Positions 1 to 11,371 of a DNA stretch of 64,000 nucleotides are shown in pieces (position 1 is the stretch's first letter; the number at the start of each line of letters is the position of its first letter). The DNA is taken from NCBI GenBank assembly GCA_963969395.1, contig OZ017800.1, forward strand, positions 20,616,479 to 20,680,478. The letters run 5' to 3'. The position numbers were made by a program, and so were the translations under genes. Source of the stretch: Pseudoscleropodium purum. Lineage: Eukaryota; Streptophyta; Bryopsida; Hypnales; Brachytheciaceae. The notes under the pieces are model-generated. The model did not search any database. It saw nothing but the letters and a program-made list of their open reading frames with translations, and was not told the origin of the DNA.

Positions 1-3000
1 GCATACGTTGCGCAATCAGCATGGATTCGCAGCGGTACTTTTCGCGACAACATTCTGTTTGGGAAGCCCATGAACAAAGAACACTATTGGAAGACATTAC
101 GAGCTTGTGCTCTCGACAAGGACCTGGAGAGCTTTCCTCATGGTGACCTTACGGAGATTGGTGAACGGGGCATGAACATGAGTGGAGGCCAGAAGCAGCG
201 CATGCAATTAGCGCGGGCTGTGTACCAGGATGCTGATGTTTATCTCTTGGACGATCCCTTGAGTGCTGTGGATGCCCACACTGCTGCTAGCCTGTTTAAT
301 GTATGTTAATCCTTTAACGCCCAAAATTCGTTCTCTTTTTGAACTTTTTTCACTGTATTTTTGCTAATGTCTTCTTACTATATACTGCTCAGTGCAATTT
401 TCATCAAATTGGTAGCAAAGGAAGGTAAATGTCTGGCATAGATTTTTTTTGTTTCAGACACAGCCTACTTTCTGGTTAGATCTGTGGAGTTCACTACAAC
501 ATGATTGGCATTAGTGATATGTTAACAGGGATAAGACATAAAATTACATCTCTAGTCCAAAGTTGTGGTCTAAAGTTACATGCTTTAGGTTGTTATACTA
601 AAGACATGTTGCTCCATGTCTAACTGAAGCCACGAACACATCTCTGAAACGTTGAATATTGCCTTCTTTTAAGAAGGTGCTCGTGAATTGATGAACAATA
701 CTGAATTGTTCACTGCAGACTAGTGGCTTACAGATTGATTCTTTCAGGGTTGCATCATGGAAGCTCTACAAGGGAAGACTGTAATTTTGGTGACACATCA
801 AGTGGAGTTTCTTCCAGCCGTGGATTCTATTCTGGTGAGAGAGCTCTTTCATATTGGTCAGTGCCATCTTGCATGTACGATATAAAATGTTAGGGTTAGT
901 GTATGTTTTCCTTTTCAAGCCCTGGGGACAAAACAGTCCCTTATAGTTTGAGAGATCTCGAAATGTGATTGGTCAGAAGAGCTGTCCTTGAGGCATTTAC
1001 ACTCAGTCCAAATGGCCGTTGAGAAAGAATCTCGACAATGGATGATTAAATAACATGGAGCTTACATGTCAACTCTTCTTGTAAGGATCTTTCCCGTTAG
1101 ACCATTTTGTAGAGTGCTCCAAATATTGTCAACCTACAAAACAGTGAAACAAGCAAGATCACTTTTCCCATGGCCTTCAAATAGCTACGTCTTGGCCTCC
1201 ACATTTTGCATATCTCGAAGTGTAAACCGGCTCTAAGCCCTGCGCGCGGGCACTGAGTTTCTTCACGCCATTTACAAATTTCCATCCTCGCAGAAGAAAC
1301 CTATCCTCACTAAAACCTGTTAAATTCTAATACCTTCATGATGTGTTCCCCTAAACAGCTGCTGCGAGACGGAGAAATATGGCAAGCCGGTCCCTACAGC
1401 GAACTTCGAAGCCAGGGCACAGCCTTCGAGGAGCTCGTGACTGCCCACGAAGAAGCCATGGGAGGCTCCACCTTCGAATTCTCATCCGGGAACACACCAC
1501 CAGCAGACCAGCTGCAACGGATCCCCAGCAGAAGCCGATCACGGAGGGAAGAGGACGCCATCCACTTAGCCCGAGCCAAGCAAACTGCAACCCAGCTCAC
1601 AGATCAAGAGCAAAAGGAAAGTGGGAACACGGGGTTGAAAGCGTACCTGGACTATCTCAAGCAAGCCAACGGGTTTTTCTACTTGTTCCTGGCTCAGCTG
1701 GTGTTCGTGTTGGGGCAAGTCGCATCCAACTGGTGGATGGCATCGGAAGTTGGAAACCCAGCCATGAGCACTTCCAAGTTGCTGTTGATCTACTCCGCCA
1801 TCGCGTTCTCCACTGCATTATTTGTTTTCTTTCGATCGGCGTTTCAGTCTGCAATGGGAGTAGCGGCCTCGCAGTCGTTTTTCGCTGATATGATCGGATC
1901 CCTGTTTCGTGCACCCATGTCTTTCTTTGATTCCACGCCAACTGGTCGAATTCTAAGTCGGGTATGTACATGTGACATCTCTAAAACTCCTGCTCCTGTA
2001 CACCAGTAGAAACATTACCTTCATGTCGCTACTTGGATCTTGTGATCAAACCTAGCTTGTGTCTTCTCCTCAAAAGCAATGATTCATTTAGGATAATATC
2101 AATTTGATGAAATGGTGCATCACTATTTGACAGTCTGTTTTAGGCACAAAGGTGATAAAATATTTATTTTTCAGGGTGTCACATTGGATTGAATAACACT
2201 CTGTCGTCAACAACATGCCAGATGGCACTTAGAGAGATCCGGGCATTACTGAATGTGAGTTAATTATGTACGAAACCAACAGTCACATAGGGTAACTATC
2301 TTGATTTAAGAATTTGGTATGCATCTTGCAATTGGAATGTCACAATCTTGTCAACTTTGGGTGCAGGTTTCTTCAGATTTTAGTATATTGGATATGGATA
2401 TGGCTTTCACCTTCGGTTACGCGGCAACAGCCTTCATGAATGCACTGGCCAACATTGTTGTCAACGCCTGCATAACCTGGCAAATCCTGTTTATTGTCTT
2501 CCCATTTACTTATGCTGCTCGGAAATTACAGGTAAAATACAATTTAGTTCTTCCATGGAGTGTCTTTTTCAGAGGCCCTAGCCTTATACTTGTTGAGAAA
2601 TCTTATTCATGGTAGATTGCAAAGTCTTGCGATTGGCATTTCTTGGTTAGCTAGCCCGAAGTTGCTTCTAGATTGATGCATTTCGGTTTAGTTTTTCAAA
2701 CCATTGACCAAAATTGGGTAGTTCAGTTGATGGAAATGAATGTGTGAATCCATTGCCAGTTAGTTTACGGGAATTAGCACTAATTTGCTACATATCTTGT
2801 ATTACTTGGTAGGGCAGGCACCCCCGTAAGGAATCCCAGGTAGCTAAATAGGTGCAAGCGGTGTCTACCAAGTAGAAATTTCGTTACTAAAAGTAAAGCG
2901 GTAGACGTTTGTCGGAATGTGTCCGAGTGTTTGCAACAGGAGGGCTCCGTTTCACGTGCTGATCATGACTTTACCTCAACGCAGGTTTATTACTTGGCAT

Positions 3001-6000
3001 CCGCCAGACAGCTCATGCGGATCAACGGAACCACCAAAGCCCCCATTGTGAACCACTTTGCAGAAGCCATTGCAGGAGGATCCACGATTCGTGCGTTCAA
3101 CAAGGAGTCTGAATTCGCGGTGGAGAATTTGTGTCTCATCGATGCCAATGCCAGCCCGTTTTTCCATAGCTTCGGAGCCACTGAGTGGCTCATCCTGCGT
3201 CTTGAGTTTCTCTCAGCCATGGTTGTGGCTGCATCTGCGCTTTTCATCGTGCTCCTTCCGGAGGGTCACATCGACCCAGGTATGCATGCCCCCAAGCTCA
3301 TCATATCCACTATTCCAATTACATCCCTTCTTTATTTCAAAGTCTAAATCCAGGGACGTCATTTGTTGGCATAAATCTCATCAGAAAAGGACGATTGTTC
3401 TAGATTTAAGTTCTGGAATGAAAAGGGACTGTTCATTGTGCACAATCAGGTGCAGTGGAGCCTATGTTTTGGGTGCACCTACCTCACCTGTTGGGACCAA
3501 TTCCTTGCTGATCTCTGTCGAATTGCTGAATGCGATTTATGGTGATGTCCTCAAGTATATTTAACATTTTGGGGAGGGGATTTGAAATGCAGGTTTCGCT
3601 GGTCTCGCCCTCAGTTATGGCCTATCTCTCAATCTTAACATCGTTTGGTGTGTCCAGAACCAGTGCACTCTGTCAAATACAATCATTTCCGTGGAAAGAA
3701 TTAAGCAGTATATGCATCTCGAATGCGAGGCTCGAGTTGTTATCAACGACAAGAGGCCTTCTGCACATTGGCCCAGCGTTGGCAAGGTTGTGCTTGAAAA
3801 TTTAAAGGTGAATACGTTTCATTGTTCTGCATATTATCAGAATCCCATCGTGATTCAAACCGTACTCCCTGTGGGTCCTTCCCATGCCTCACTTCTTAGC
3901 TCTCTTATATCCACACTCTCTATAAATCTCCTAATCTCCTAATAAAAATTTAGCAAACATCTTTCTGTGGAGATTTTATGTTGCCGCTGGACGTTCTAAC
4001 CAATGTAGAAGTTGTGATCGATTTGAGCTCACTTGAGTTAGTTGATGTTGATGTTGTATTAGGCTAGTTTGTAATCACGAAAACAAGTCACTGAAATGAG
4101 AGTGTTTCAGACAACTTCACAAAGAGGATCTTCTCATAAGGAGGTTTCTCAATCTGTGGTCACAGCGATTATACAAAGGCCTCCCAATGACGCGTAGGAA
4201 GTCTCTGATGTGATCAGGATCCGCATCCATCATTGAGTTTCTCTCTATAACGTCCTCGAAATAGTTTTGTTTTCATGTTTTCTAAGAATCATGTTTAGGT
4301 TTAGGGTTACTATCATGAATCTTAATTCTTGCATTTTCATGGCAATTCCAGGTCCGATATCGTCCCAACGCGCCTTTGGTTCTGCGAGGAATCACGTGCA
4401 CCTTTGAGGGTGGGCAGAGGGTGGGAGTGGTGGGTCGCACAGGAAGTGGCAAAACGACGCTGATCAGTTCTCTCTTCCGACTTGTGGAGCCTGCGAGTGG
4501 AAGGATTAGCATCGATGGCATCGACATTTCCACCATCGGGCTTCATGATTTACGATCACGCCTTGGCATCATCCCTCAAGAGCCTACGTTGTTCCGAGGG
4601 ACCGTGCGGTTCAATTTAGACCCTCTTGAAGAGCACTCAGATGCTGAAGTTTGGGAGGTAAGCTAGTGTTTCTCTCTCTTGAGTTATGAATTATCGAGAT
4701 TTTTGCAGGTAAGCTTCTGGTGCTTTGGTGTGCCTGTTTGCAGTGGTTTGCATATTAGCATCGGGTCTTGAAAATATTGACTGATCCCCTCCAATCTCTT
4801 TTCAGGCCCTTGACAAATGCCAACTGGGTGACATTATGCGAGCAAAACCAGAACGGCTAGATGCACCAGGTGAGAAATCAGTGCTCGGTGTTTACGACGA
4901 GATTGTTATGATTCTTAGCGTATTATCTCTGTGTTTGATGGTTTTGTACAAAAGAGTTTATTTTGACTGGAAAATCCTATATTGTGCAGATTTTTTTCCT
5001 TCATTGCATAAAATGACGTATCAACAATGTTCATTCTTCATTTTTTTGGTCTTAAAAGTGGTTATGACCTACTAACACCTTTTTATAGAATTATTGTGGG
5101 GGAGGAAATAGTGGTGTCCAATTATACTGTGGGTTGAAACATCTCTTGAAGCTGAAGATTCTGAGCTTGTACACAGTAATCTCTTTCAAATTAGCACGAC
5201 CCACACTGATTCCAATTAAAAAGTATCGAGAGAGATAGACTGAAGGCAAATGGCTTCCAAACCTTGGCAGTGTCGGATGATGGCGAAAACTGGAGTGTGG
5301 GACAACGGCAACTGTTTTGCTTAGGACGAGCGTTACTGAAGCGGAGCCGCGTCCTCGTGCTGGACGAAGCCACGGCCAGCATTGACAACAGCACGGACGC
5401 CATTCTGCAACGAATCTTGCGTCGGGAGTTTTCCGACTGCACTGTTGTCACGGTGGCGCATCGCATTCCCACCGTGATCGATAGTGATATGGTGCTGGCT
5501 CTCCATGATGGTTCGATTTCTGTCTCTTCCCGACTCCATCCGAGGCTCTGATTGTTCTTTGAGTATTGCTTATGTGTGTTGTACGCAGTAAGGTCCTCGA
5601 CTTGGCTAGGTTATGCTTTGTACTCCAGTACTTATAACAGGGAGCACGAAAACCAGCATATTATAGGGTTTGCTTTTCCTCTAGGCCTGGCGCTTTGAAG
5701 ACCCTCACGAATCACAAACTCTATGAAGATGGAATGGCCGTTTGGCTGCACAAGGGGTCCTTCTTCTGGGTCTTATATACAAATTACTAAAAGAGGATCC
5801 CTAGGGGTAACGTTGGTCTTAGTTATAAATACACTAATAAGATCCTCTATACTTTGTTGCCTTCAATATCGTAGAAGTGCTAAGTCTGCACGGCAAGGTG
5901 GAAGCTAAGAAAGTTTTAAATTTCACGTTTTGGTGCCTGGCATTTTCATCAATTGTCTCTCTCTCTCGTGTGTGCAATCACAGGAAAGATGGCCGAATTT

Positions 6001-6084
6001 GACCAAACGAAGAAGCTCCTGGAGGACAGCAGCTCGCTGTTTGCGAGACTTGTGGCGGAGTACTGGGCCAATGCCCACCATTGA
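1..6084 (+). CDS. ABCC: ABCC-subfamily (MRP) ABC transporter, plant ABCC10-like, 5' partial
   Basis: Membrane ATP-driven exporter of the MRP/ABCC type, which in plants moves glutathione or other conjugates and organic anions, usually at the tonoplast or plasma membrane. Exons by splice sites and phase: 1-300, 748-834, 1359-1961, 2367-2531, 2985-3279, 3593-3807, 4352-4657, 4806-4869, 5271-5510, 5984-6084; they join to 791 residues and a TGA. The window opens inside NBD1 after its Walker A: Q-loop region AYVAQSAW, signature MSGGQKQR, Walker [12 protein letters not shown] with D where the catalytic Glu would be, as usual for ABCC NBD1. A charged linker follows, then the second membrane domain (window residues about 205-500), then NBD2 with Walker A GRTGSGKT (about 583-590), signature WSVGQRQL and Walker [13 protein letters not shown]. 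The [16 protein letters not shown] stretch resembles Arabidopsis ABCC10. The C-terminus ([10 protein letters not shown]) is the normal family end. No lesions are seen. Substrate is unknown. Confidence 0.95.
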
Positions 6085-7132
6085 AGCTGCCTCGGTAGCA
6101 ATTCGCAATGTGAGTGATGCAATCTTTATTCTTTGACTGAAAAATTTGAGCAGCATTTTGGTGATCTAGATTACTGTATTTGTAAATATGCTCCGGTAAT
6201 TAAACAACCAGTATCACGAAATAACTGGCTGTGCTACGCAGTTAATTCACAGCTGGAATTTTGCGTTGAAGTTCATGTTTCTATGTTACAAGATTGTGCT
6301 GAAGGCAACAAGGTTTTCTTGTCGACGATTTATGGGTAGAAGACGATTCCCGATTGCTTTTTCCTTCGAAAGGAGGGTGTATTAATTTTGTAGATCTGGT
6401 CACTCGTGGCCTAGCTAGGTAAGGAGGGGAACCGATTCAACTGTTTAGAGTGGTTCCCAATTTCTGAGTGGAAATTTTATAGGTTGTCTTCGTTTTCAAG
6501 AGGATTTCTTAACACAGTATAATATGAAATATACAGGTACGGTTACTGGATGAATTCGTTATTTATTACAATGTACATCACAAGCCTTCAGTTGACTACC
6601 CTTGTGCAATTCATCCACGATGTATTCTTTCTAATAAAAAAATCTCTGACTGCTACAAGCTTTCACCTAATTTCTTTTTTTACAAGGCACATGCACAAAT
6701 ACAGTAACTTACCTCGTTGCATTTAAGTCATTACAAAGGGGAAACGGGTGCTCTGGAGCAATCAACAAGCAAGCTATTGAACTCATACACTTGTAAGTTA
6801 CCATCTGCAATTCTTTCTTTACGTTTATGCAATGTGCCACTTCAAAAGAATCATGAATCTAGCATAAGAAGAGATTGCAGACTGTTTCATTGCTATTCCT
6901 GTTGTTGAGAACAACAGTGATGTAGTCAGATTTTTAATAATAATAATAAAAGTTTAATTTTTAAATTTTTAAAATAATATTTTTAAATAATAATGATTAA
7001 TATTCAAAATATTAATTCATTTTTATTTTTTTCCAAAAAAATATTAATATCTAATAGGGGCTTGGCCACGTCATTAGATAGGTTTCAATTGTTCACAGTG
7101 TTTCTACAAGCAAGTAATTATAGTCTTTCAGA

Positions 7133-7414
7133 CAATAGAGGGGATTTGAGGGCAACAACAACCCATTTCAAGTATGTTTAGTTTGTTGTTTTCCCTACAA
7201 TGAAGGAATGACTAGTTATCAAAAAAATTCCAAAAAATTCAAATTCAAATTCTTAAAATACAAAAAAGAATTGCAAATACTATTAATAATAATAATTTTG
7301 AGATATGATGTGGTACTCTCTCAACCACGTCAAACTATATTGTTGGCAACATTTTGAGTATTTTCAGGGTTGGGGAACTCACAATCTTGTAAAGCCCTCA
7401 AATCTCATGTAATG
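7133..7414 (+). mobile_element. Family H MITE copy 1 (CAATAGAG...TGTAATG ends)
   Basis: The left end CAATAGAGGGGATTTGAGGG is matched by the inverted right end, where GCCCTCAAATCTCATG leads into TGTAATG. The core holds the family's palindromic GATGTGGTACTCTCTCAACC / ACGTCA segment. The layout matches the copies at 9475, 16819, 26844 and 30847. A clean target duplication is not visible here. Confidence 0.6.
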
Positions 7415-9474
7415 GGCTTCAAATATCACCTAATGTAATCTTCCCCCACCAATTTGTGCATATTACCTTGAAGTTCTTTCCGCAACATGCTTATTTTGTG
7501 CAAACTTGACAAACATCTAATCTTTAATCTCTTCCCAACAACCAAAATTCTACCTTTATTTTTTTTTTAAATGGCTCTATATCCCTTTTGTGTGGTTCCA
7601 ATTTGATCACATGTTCCCAAGATGGCATGAAATTGAATATGATCATTAATTGATTTCATAACATTATTAGCTATATCAATGCCTACTTGATGCAATAAAG
7701 GCAATTCTAGCATTGAAGACACTTTTGCTTTCAACAAAGACATAAGACTTTGCCATTTTCAGTTTGTTGGTCCTTACTACTACAAAGTCACTTGTAGTTT
7801 CTTTAATCCAAATCCTCTCATTGGATTTTTGTGTATTATCTAGTACATGCAACTATTAATTTGCCTAGTTGACATATTGCTTTAGTGTGAGTAACTGCTA
7901 TCTAGCACAAAGACAAATACATCTCTTCTCGCAAAAGTTTGATTTTGTATACCATAAGGAATTTTCTTCATTCTCTGGAGCTTTCTTTGAGGGCTCTATA
8001 TAGGAGCAAACATCTTGTTCAACTTTTCTTTCATTATGCTCATTTCTACATCATGATGTTCTTACACTTCTTTAATTCTACTTCTAAACAAAGGTTTTTG
8101 GAAATCTCTATATTCGTATTGTTCAAATATTCATGACATTGACCTTATAGCAAAGATAGTATGTCTATTACATAAGCTTCAAATTTGTATTGGACCTCAA
8201 TAGGAGCATTTCACTTGTGCTTTTGACTACCATATCTATGGAAAAGATGTGAACATGATGTTTATGTTTCAATTCTTCTCCCCCACCCTTGGAAAAATCA
8301 AGAGTCATTGATCAAAGTTTAGGAAAAATTCCCCTCTTCCCTAAATGTCGTGAAAAAAAAACAAAAAAATTGTTGATGCATGGAATAAACAATCTTGGCC
8401 ATCCAAATTTGGATACAAAATACGAATACATTTATAGAATACAGAATACAAATATTGATATGCCCACAAAATATGAGCATATAATATAGATATGGAAGAC
8501 ATACATATTCACAAGAAAAAAAATATAAATATATCCCATATGGTTTGTAAGTTTCACAACTTCTCAAAAATACAAATATGGGCAATTGGAATGTGATTTG
8601 CAATTAGAATTCATGAATTCATTTCTCATGATAGACTAGCTCAAAAGTTTTTCAACCAATAGGAAAATTACATGTGTACCCCATTTAAAAAATTGTAAAA
8701 GTTTAACATCCAATGGGATGATGCTACATGTACTCCTTTTGGAAATCATGTGTGGTTTTTTTCTAACTATGCATCTAGAAGATGCAAACATCTTTTGGAT
8801 ATTAATTATGCTTTTGACATTTCTAAGTTTGTGGAGGACTCCATGTAGGGCTTTTTTTTTGGAACAATGTCCCCCTTGCTAGCTTCACTATAAAGGCCAG
8901 TTTTGGGAGGGAGGAAGCAAGAGAGGTCAGATTTCTGACGGTTTGGCAAAATTTTGCCAAAAAAAAAAGCCTTGACTATGATTCTCTAAACGCTTTAGGG
9001 GTTCAGTCCTTTATTCTCATATTCTATACCAAGGCAACAACTTTAGCAAGTTAATGTCAAATATTAAGCAAAATAAAAATAAGTGTTAGATAATAATTTA
9101 TTTGATTTTGACATATAAATAAATATATTTCCTTCACTCAAATGAAGTCAATTCTAGAAAACTTGGCCTCAGAAATAAGCCATAAAAGAAGATTTAGAAC
9201 TTAGAGTTGAAGGGTTCAATTACCAAAACTTTCAAAGTGATGATTTCATTTCACAATTTTTTTTCTTGGTGACAAATAGTTTCCAAAGAATGATAATTTG
9301 TTGCTTTATTAACATTTCACACTTTTTATTTCTAAAAAAAATCTACTTTGATTTTTGGGTTATTTTGAACCAGAGTTGCTACCTTTGTACAATATAGAAG
9401 AGGGAAAATAAAAGAGTTAAAAAAGCTATTGTGTGTATTTTAGAGTTATTTAATTCATCCATCTATGTAGCACC

Positions 9475-9746
9475 CATTAGAGAAAATTTGAGGGCTATAA
9501 GGGGCATTTTCCAGCCTATTTCTGCCATTGTTCATCTATAGCAAAAAGGTATAGCTGGCTATCAAAAAAAATTAGTTCTTAAAATGCAAAAAAAGTTGAA
9601 AAAATATTTAATTTTGGGGGGGAAATGACATGGCATTCTCGTGACCATGTCAGATTGCGTTGTTGGGTTGCATTCATAGCACATTCACAACGTTTTCAAG
9701 GCTTGGTAACTCGTAGTCTCTTATTGCCCTCAAAAATCATCTAATG
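9475..9746 (+). mobile_element. Family H MITE copy 2
   Basis: Left end CATTAGAGAAAATTTGAGGG; right end GCCCTCAAAAATCATCTAATG is its inverted partner with a few changes. The core TGACATGGCATTCTCGTGAC followed by CATGTCAG aligns with the core of copy 1. No coding capacity. The flanks do not form a convincing target duplication, so the copy is old or its edges have decayed. Confidence 0.65.
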
Positions 9747-9784
9747 ATTCACAATCAATGTGAATATTACTTGCAAAATTTCTT

Positions 9785-10707
9785 TTAATCCTTAAATTTT
9801 CAAGGCCGTTTCTCTATCAAAAACCACTCAAAACTGCCATTTTTGCTGCATTCATCTAAGAAAACAAAAAAAATAAAAATTTTAGAATATAACCATAGGA
9901 TCTTGTACTTCACTTGTCTTAGCTCATGTGGTAAAAATTTCATGAAGTTTGACCGTATAGATTGGAAGATATTAGCAGTCAAAGTTGAAAAAGAAAGTTT
10001 TTTTGAACACTAGCTTGCAATTTCAGATGACTTTGACCGCAAATTGTGGAATTTTTTTGCACCATAGACTTTGAATTAAAAAAAATTTATGTTGTAGAAT
10101 TGAGTTGAAAGTCTAGGACTTAAAAAAAACAAAAACACTTGATTTTCATTTTCTAAAAAAATGCTAAGTAGAAGTAGGTCCAAGATTGGAAAAAAAACTA
10201 AATTGTTAATAACTCCAAGATGGGATTGAAAGACAATAATCCCAATGGTGAGATTGTTTTAGCAAGCAAACACAACATTCTCCAAAAAAATTGTTGAAAA
10301 TTGTTAAAATTGCATTCAGAAATGAATCCTAAAAGTTATTTTTTCAAGAAGATGCTGAAATTGGCCCCAAAACAAGATTGTCTTTAACTTTCTTATTATT
10401 AGTCCAAATAGAACAAACCAAAGCTTCACATGTAGAAAAAAATGAAGCATTTCACCAAAAAAAATTTAATTTATTTTGATTTTTTACAATTTTTTTTGTG
10501 CTGCCTGTCGAGTTCAATTTTAAGCTTTTTGTAGTATAACTTTTGCCTCTGGGCACCAATTGAAATAAAAATTATATTCCCACATAGATAATCAGTTTTT
10601 CTATCTTATAAAAAAGTTTCAAAACAATTCACCAAAAATTGAGGTCACATGAACCTACCTGAAATCTAATTTGTTCTCCAAGGAAACAATGGGAATTTAG
10701 AGGTTAA
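9785..10707 (+). mobile_element. Family T element, TTAA-flanked (degenerate left end)
   Basis: Left end TTAATCCTTAAATTTTCAAG is a decayed form of the family start TTAACCCCT; right end is TTTAGAGGTTAA. Internal landmarks in the family order include CTGCCATTTTTGCTG, ACCATAGGATCTTGTACTT and CATGTGGTAAAAATTTCATG, all alignable with the copies at 26.1 and 58.5 kb. No open reading frame resembling a transposase. Confidence 0.6.
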
Positions 10708-11371
10708 GACAAAAAAATTTAATGGTTTTATTTAAAAAGTTTCAATCTATTTTGGTTCAAAAAATATCTTGCTGCCAAATAATAAATAGAAATCTTTTTA
10801 AAGTAAATGAAATCATTAAAATATTATAACTTCATGGATGTACCAATTGAAAATAAATTTTATCCAAACTTCAATATTTGATGGATTTTGTTTTCACCAT
10901 CTTACTCTTGAAAATTTTAAAAACATCCTACACGAAGGTCAAATTTGACATAAATTAAGTCATTTTTGTTGAAAAATGCCACATGTCATCTTAAGAATGG
11001 TGTGAGGTGACGTGGACCCTTGAGAATCTGACAATCTGACATGGAAATTCAATTTCGGCACCTCTAAGCCGAGTTAGACCTTCACTTACGGTGCTGAGAA
11101 AAAACACTGTTCACACTCACGCTCACGAAGCCCTAGCGGTGATCTTTAGAATCGAGCATCATCGACATGGCGATGGTGTTGGCAACCTGTGGAGTCTGCG
11201 TTTGAATTGAGAGAGATTCGCTGTGATAGAGCAGCAGCGATTGCGTTTACTGCGAGATCTTGTTCGTTTTTCATGGCGCTTCATCAAAAGTTGTGAATCG
11301 TTAAGGAAGGATTTCTTTCTGATTGAGGATCGGAGGATTGTTATTAGGGTTCGGACGGGGAAACAGGGACG

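Larger units (their letters stand above)
6085..11371. other. Intergenic AT-rich stretch between ABCC and MMTAG2 genes
   Basis: About 5.3 kb with no recognisable coding sequence on either strand; open frames are short and match nothing I know. It starts with the ABCC 3' flank, then is mostly AT-rich repeat DNA holding two family H elements and one family T element listed separately. A further family T right end (CTTTAGGGGTT) is seen near 8990-9002 without a clear left partner. The last 300 bases (about 11080-11371) are less AT-rich and probably hold the promoter and 5' leader of the next gene, including GAAGCCCTAGCGG near 11128, which loosely resembles a plant telo-box. Confidence 0.7.

Noticed and set aside
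2175..2260. CAG-preceded segment inside the ABCC gene that could be an extra exon
   Set aside because: It has an in-frame stop in the needed phase, and exons 1359-1961 and 2367-2531 join directly with a conserved protein sequence.
2800..2880. ACTTGGTAG inverted pair inside an ABCC intron as a MITE
   Set aside because: Only 9 bp match and no target duplication or sister copy is seen.
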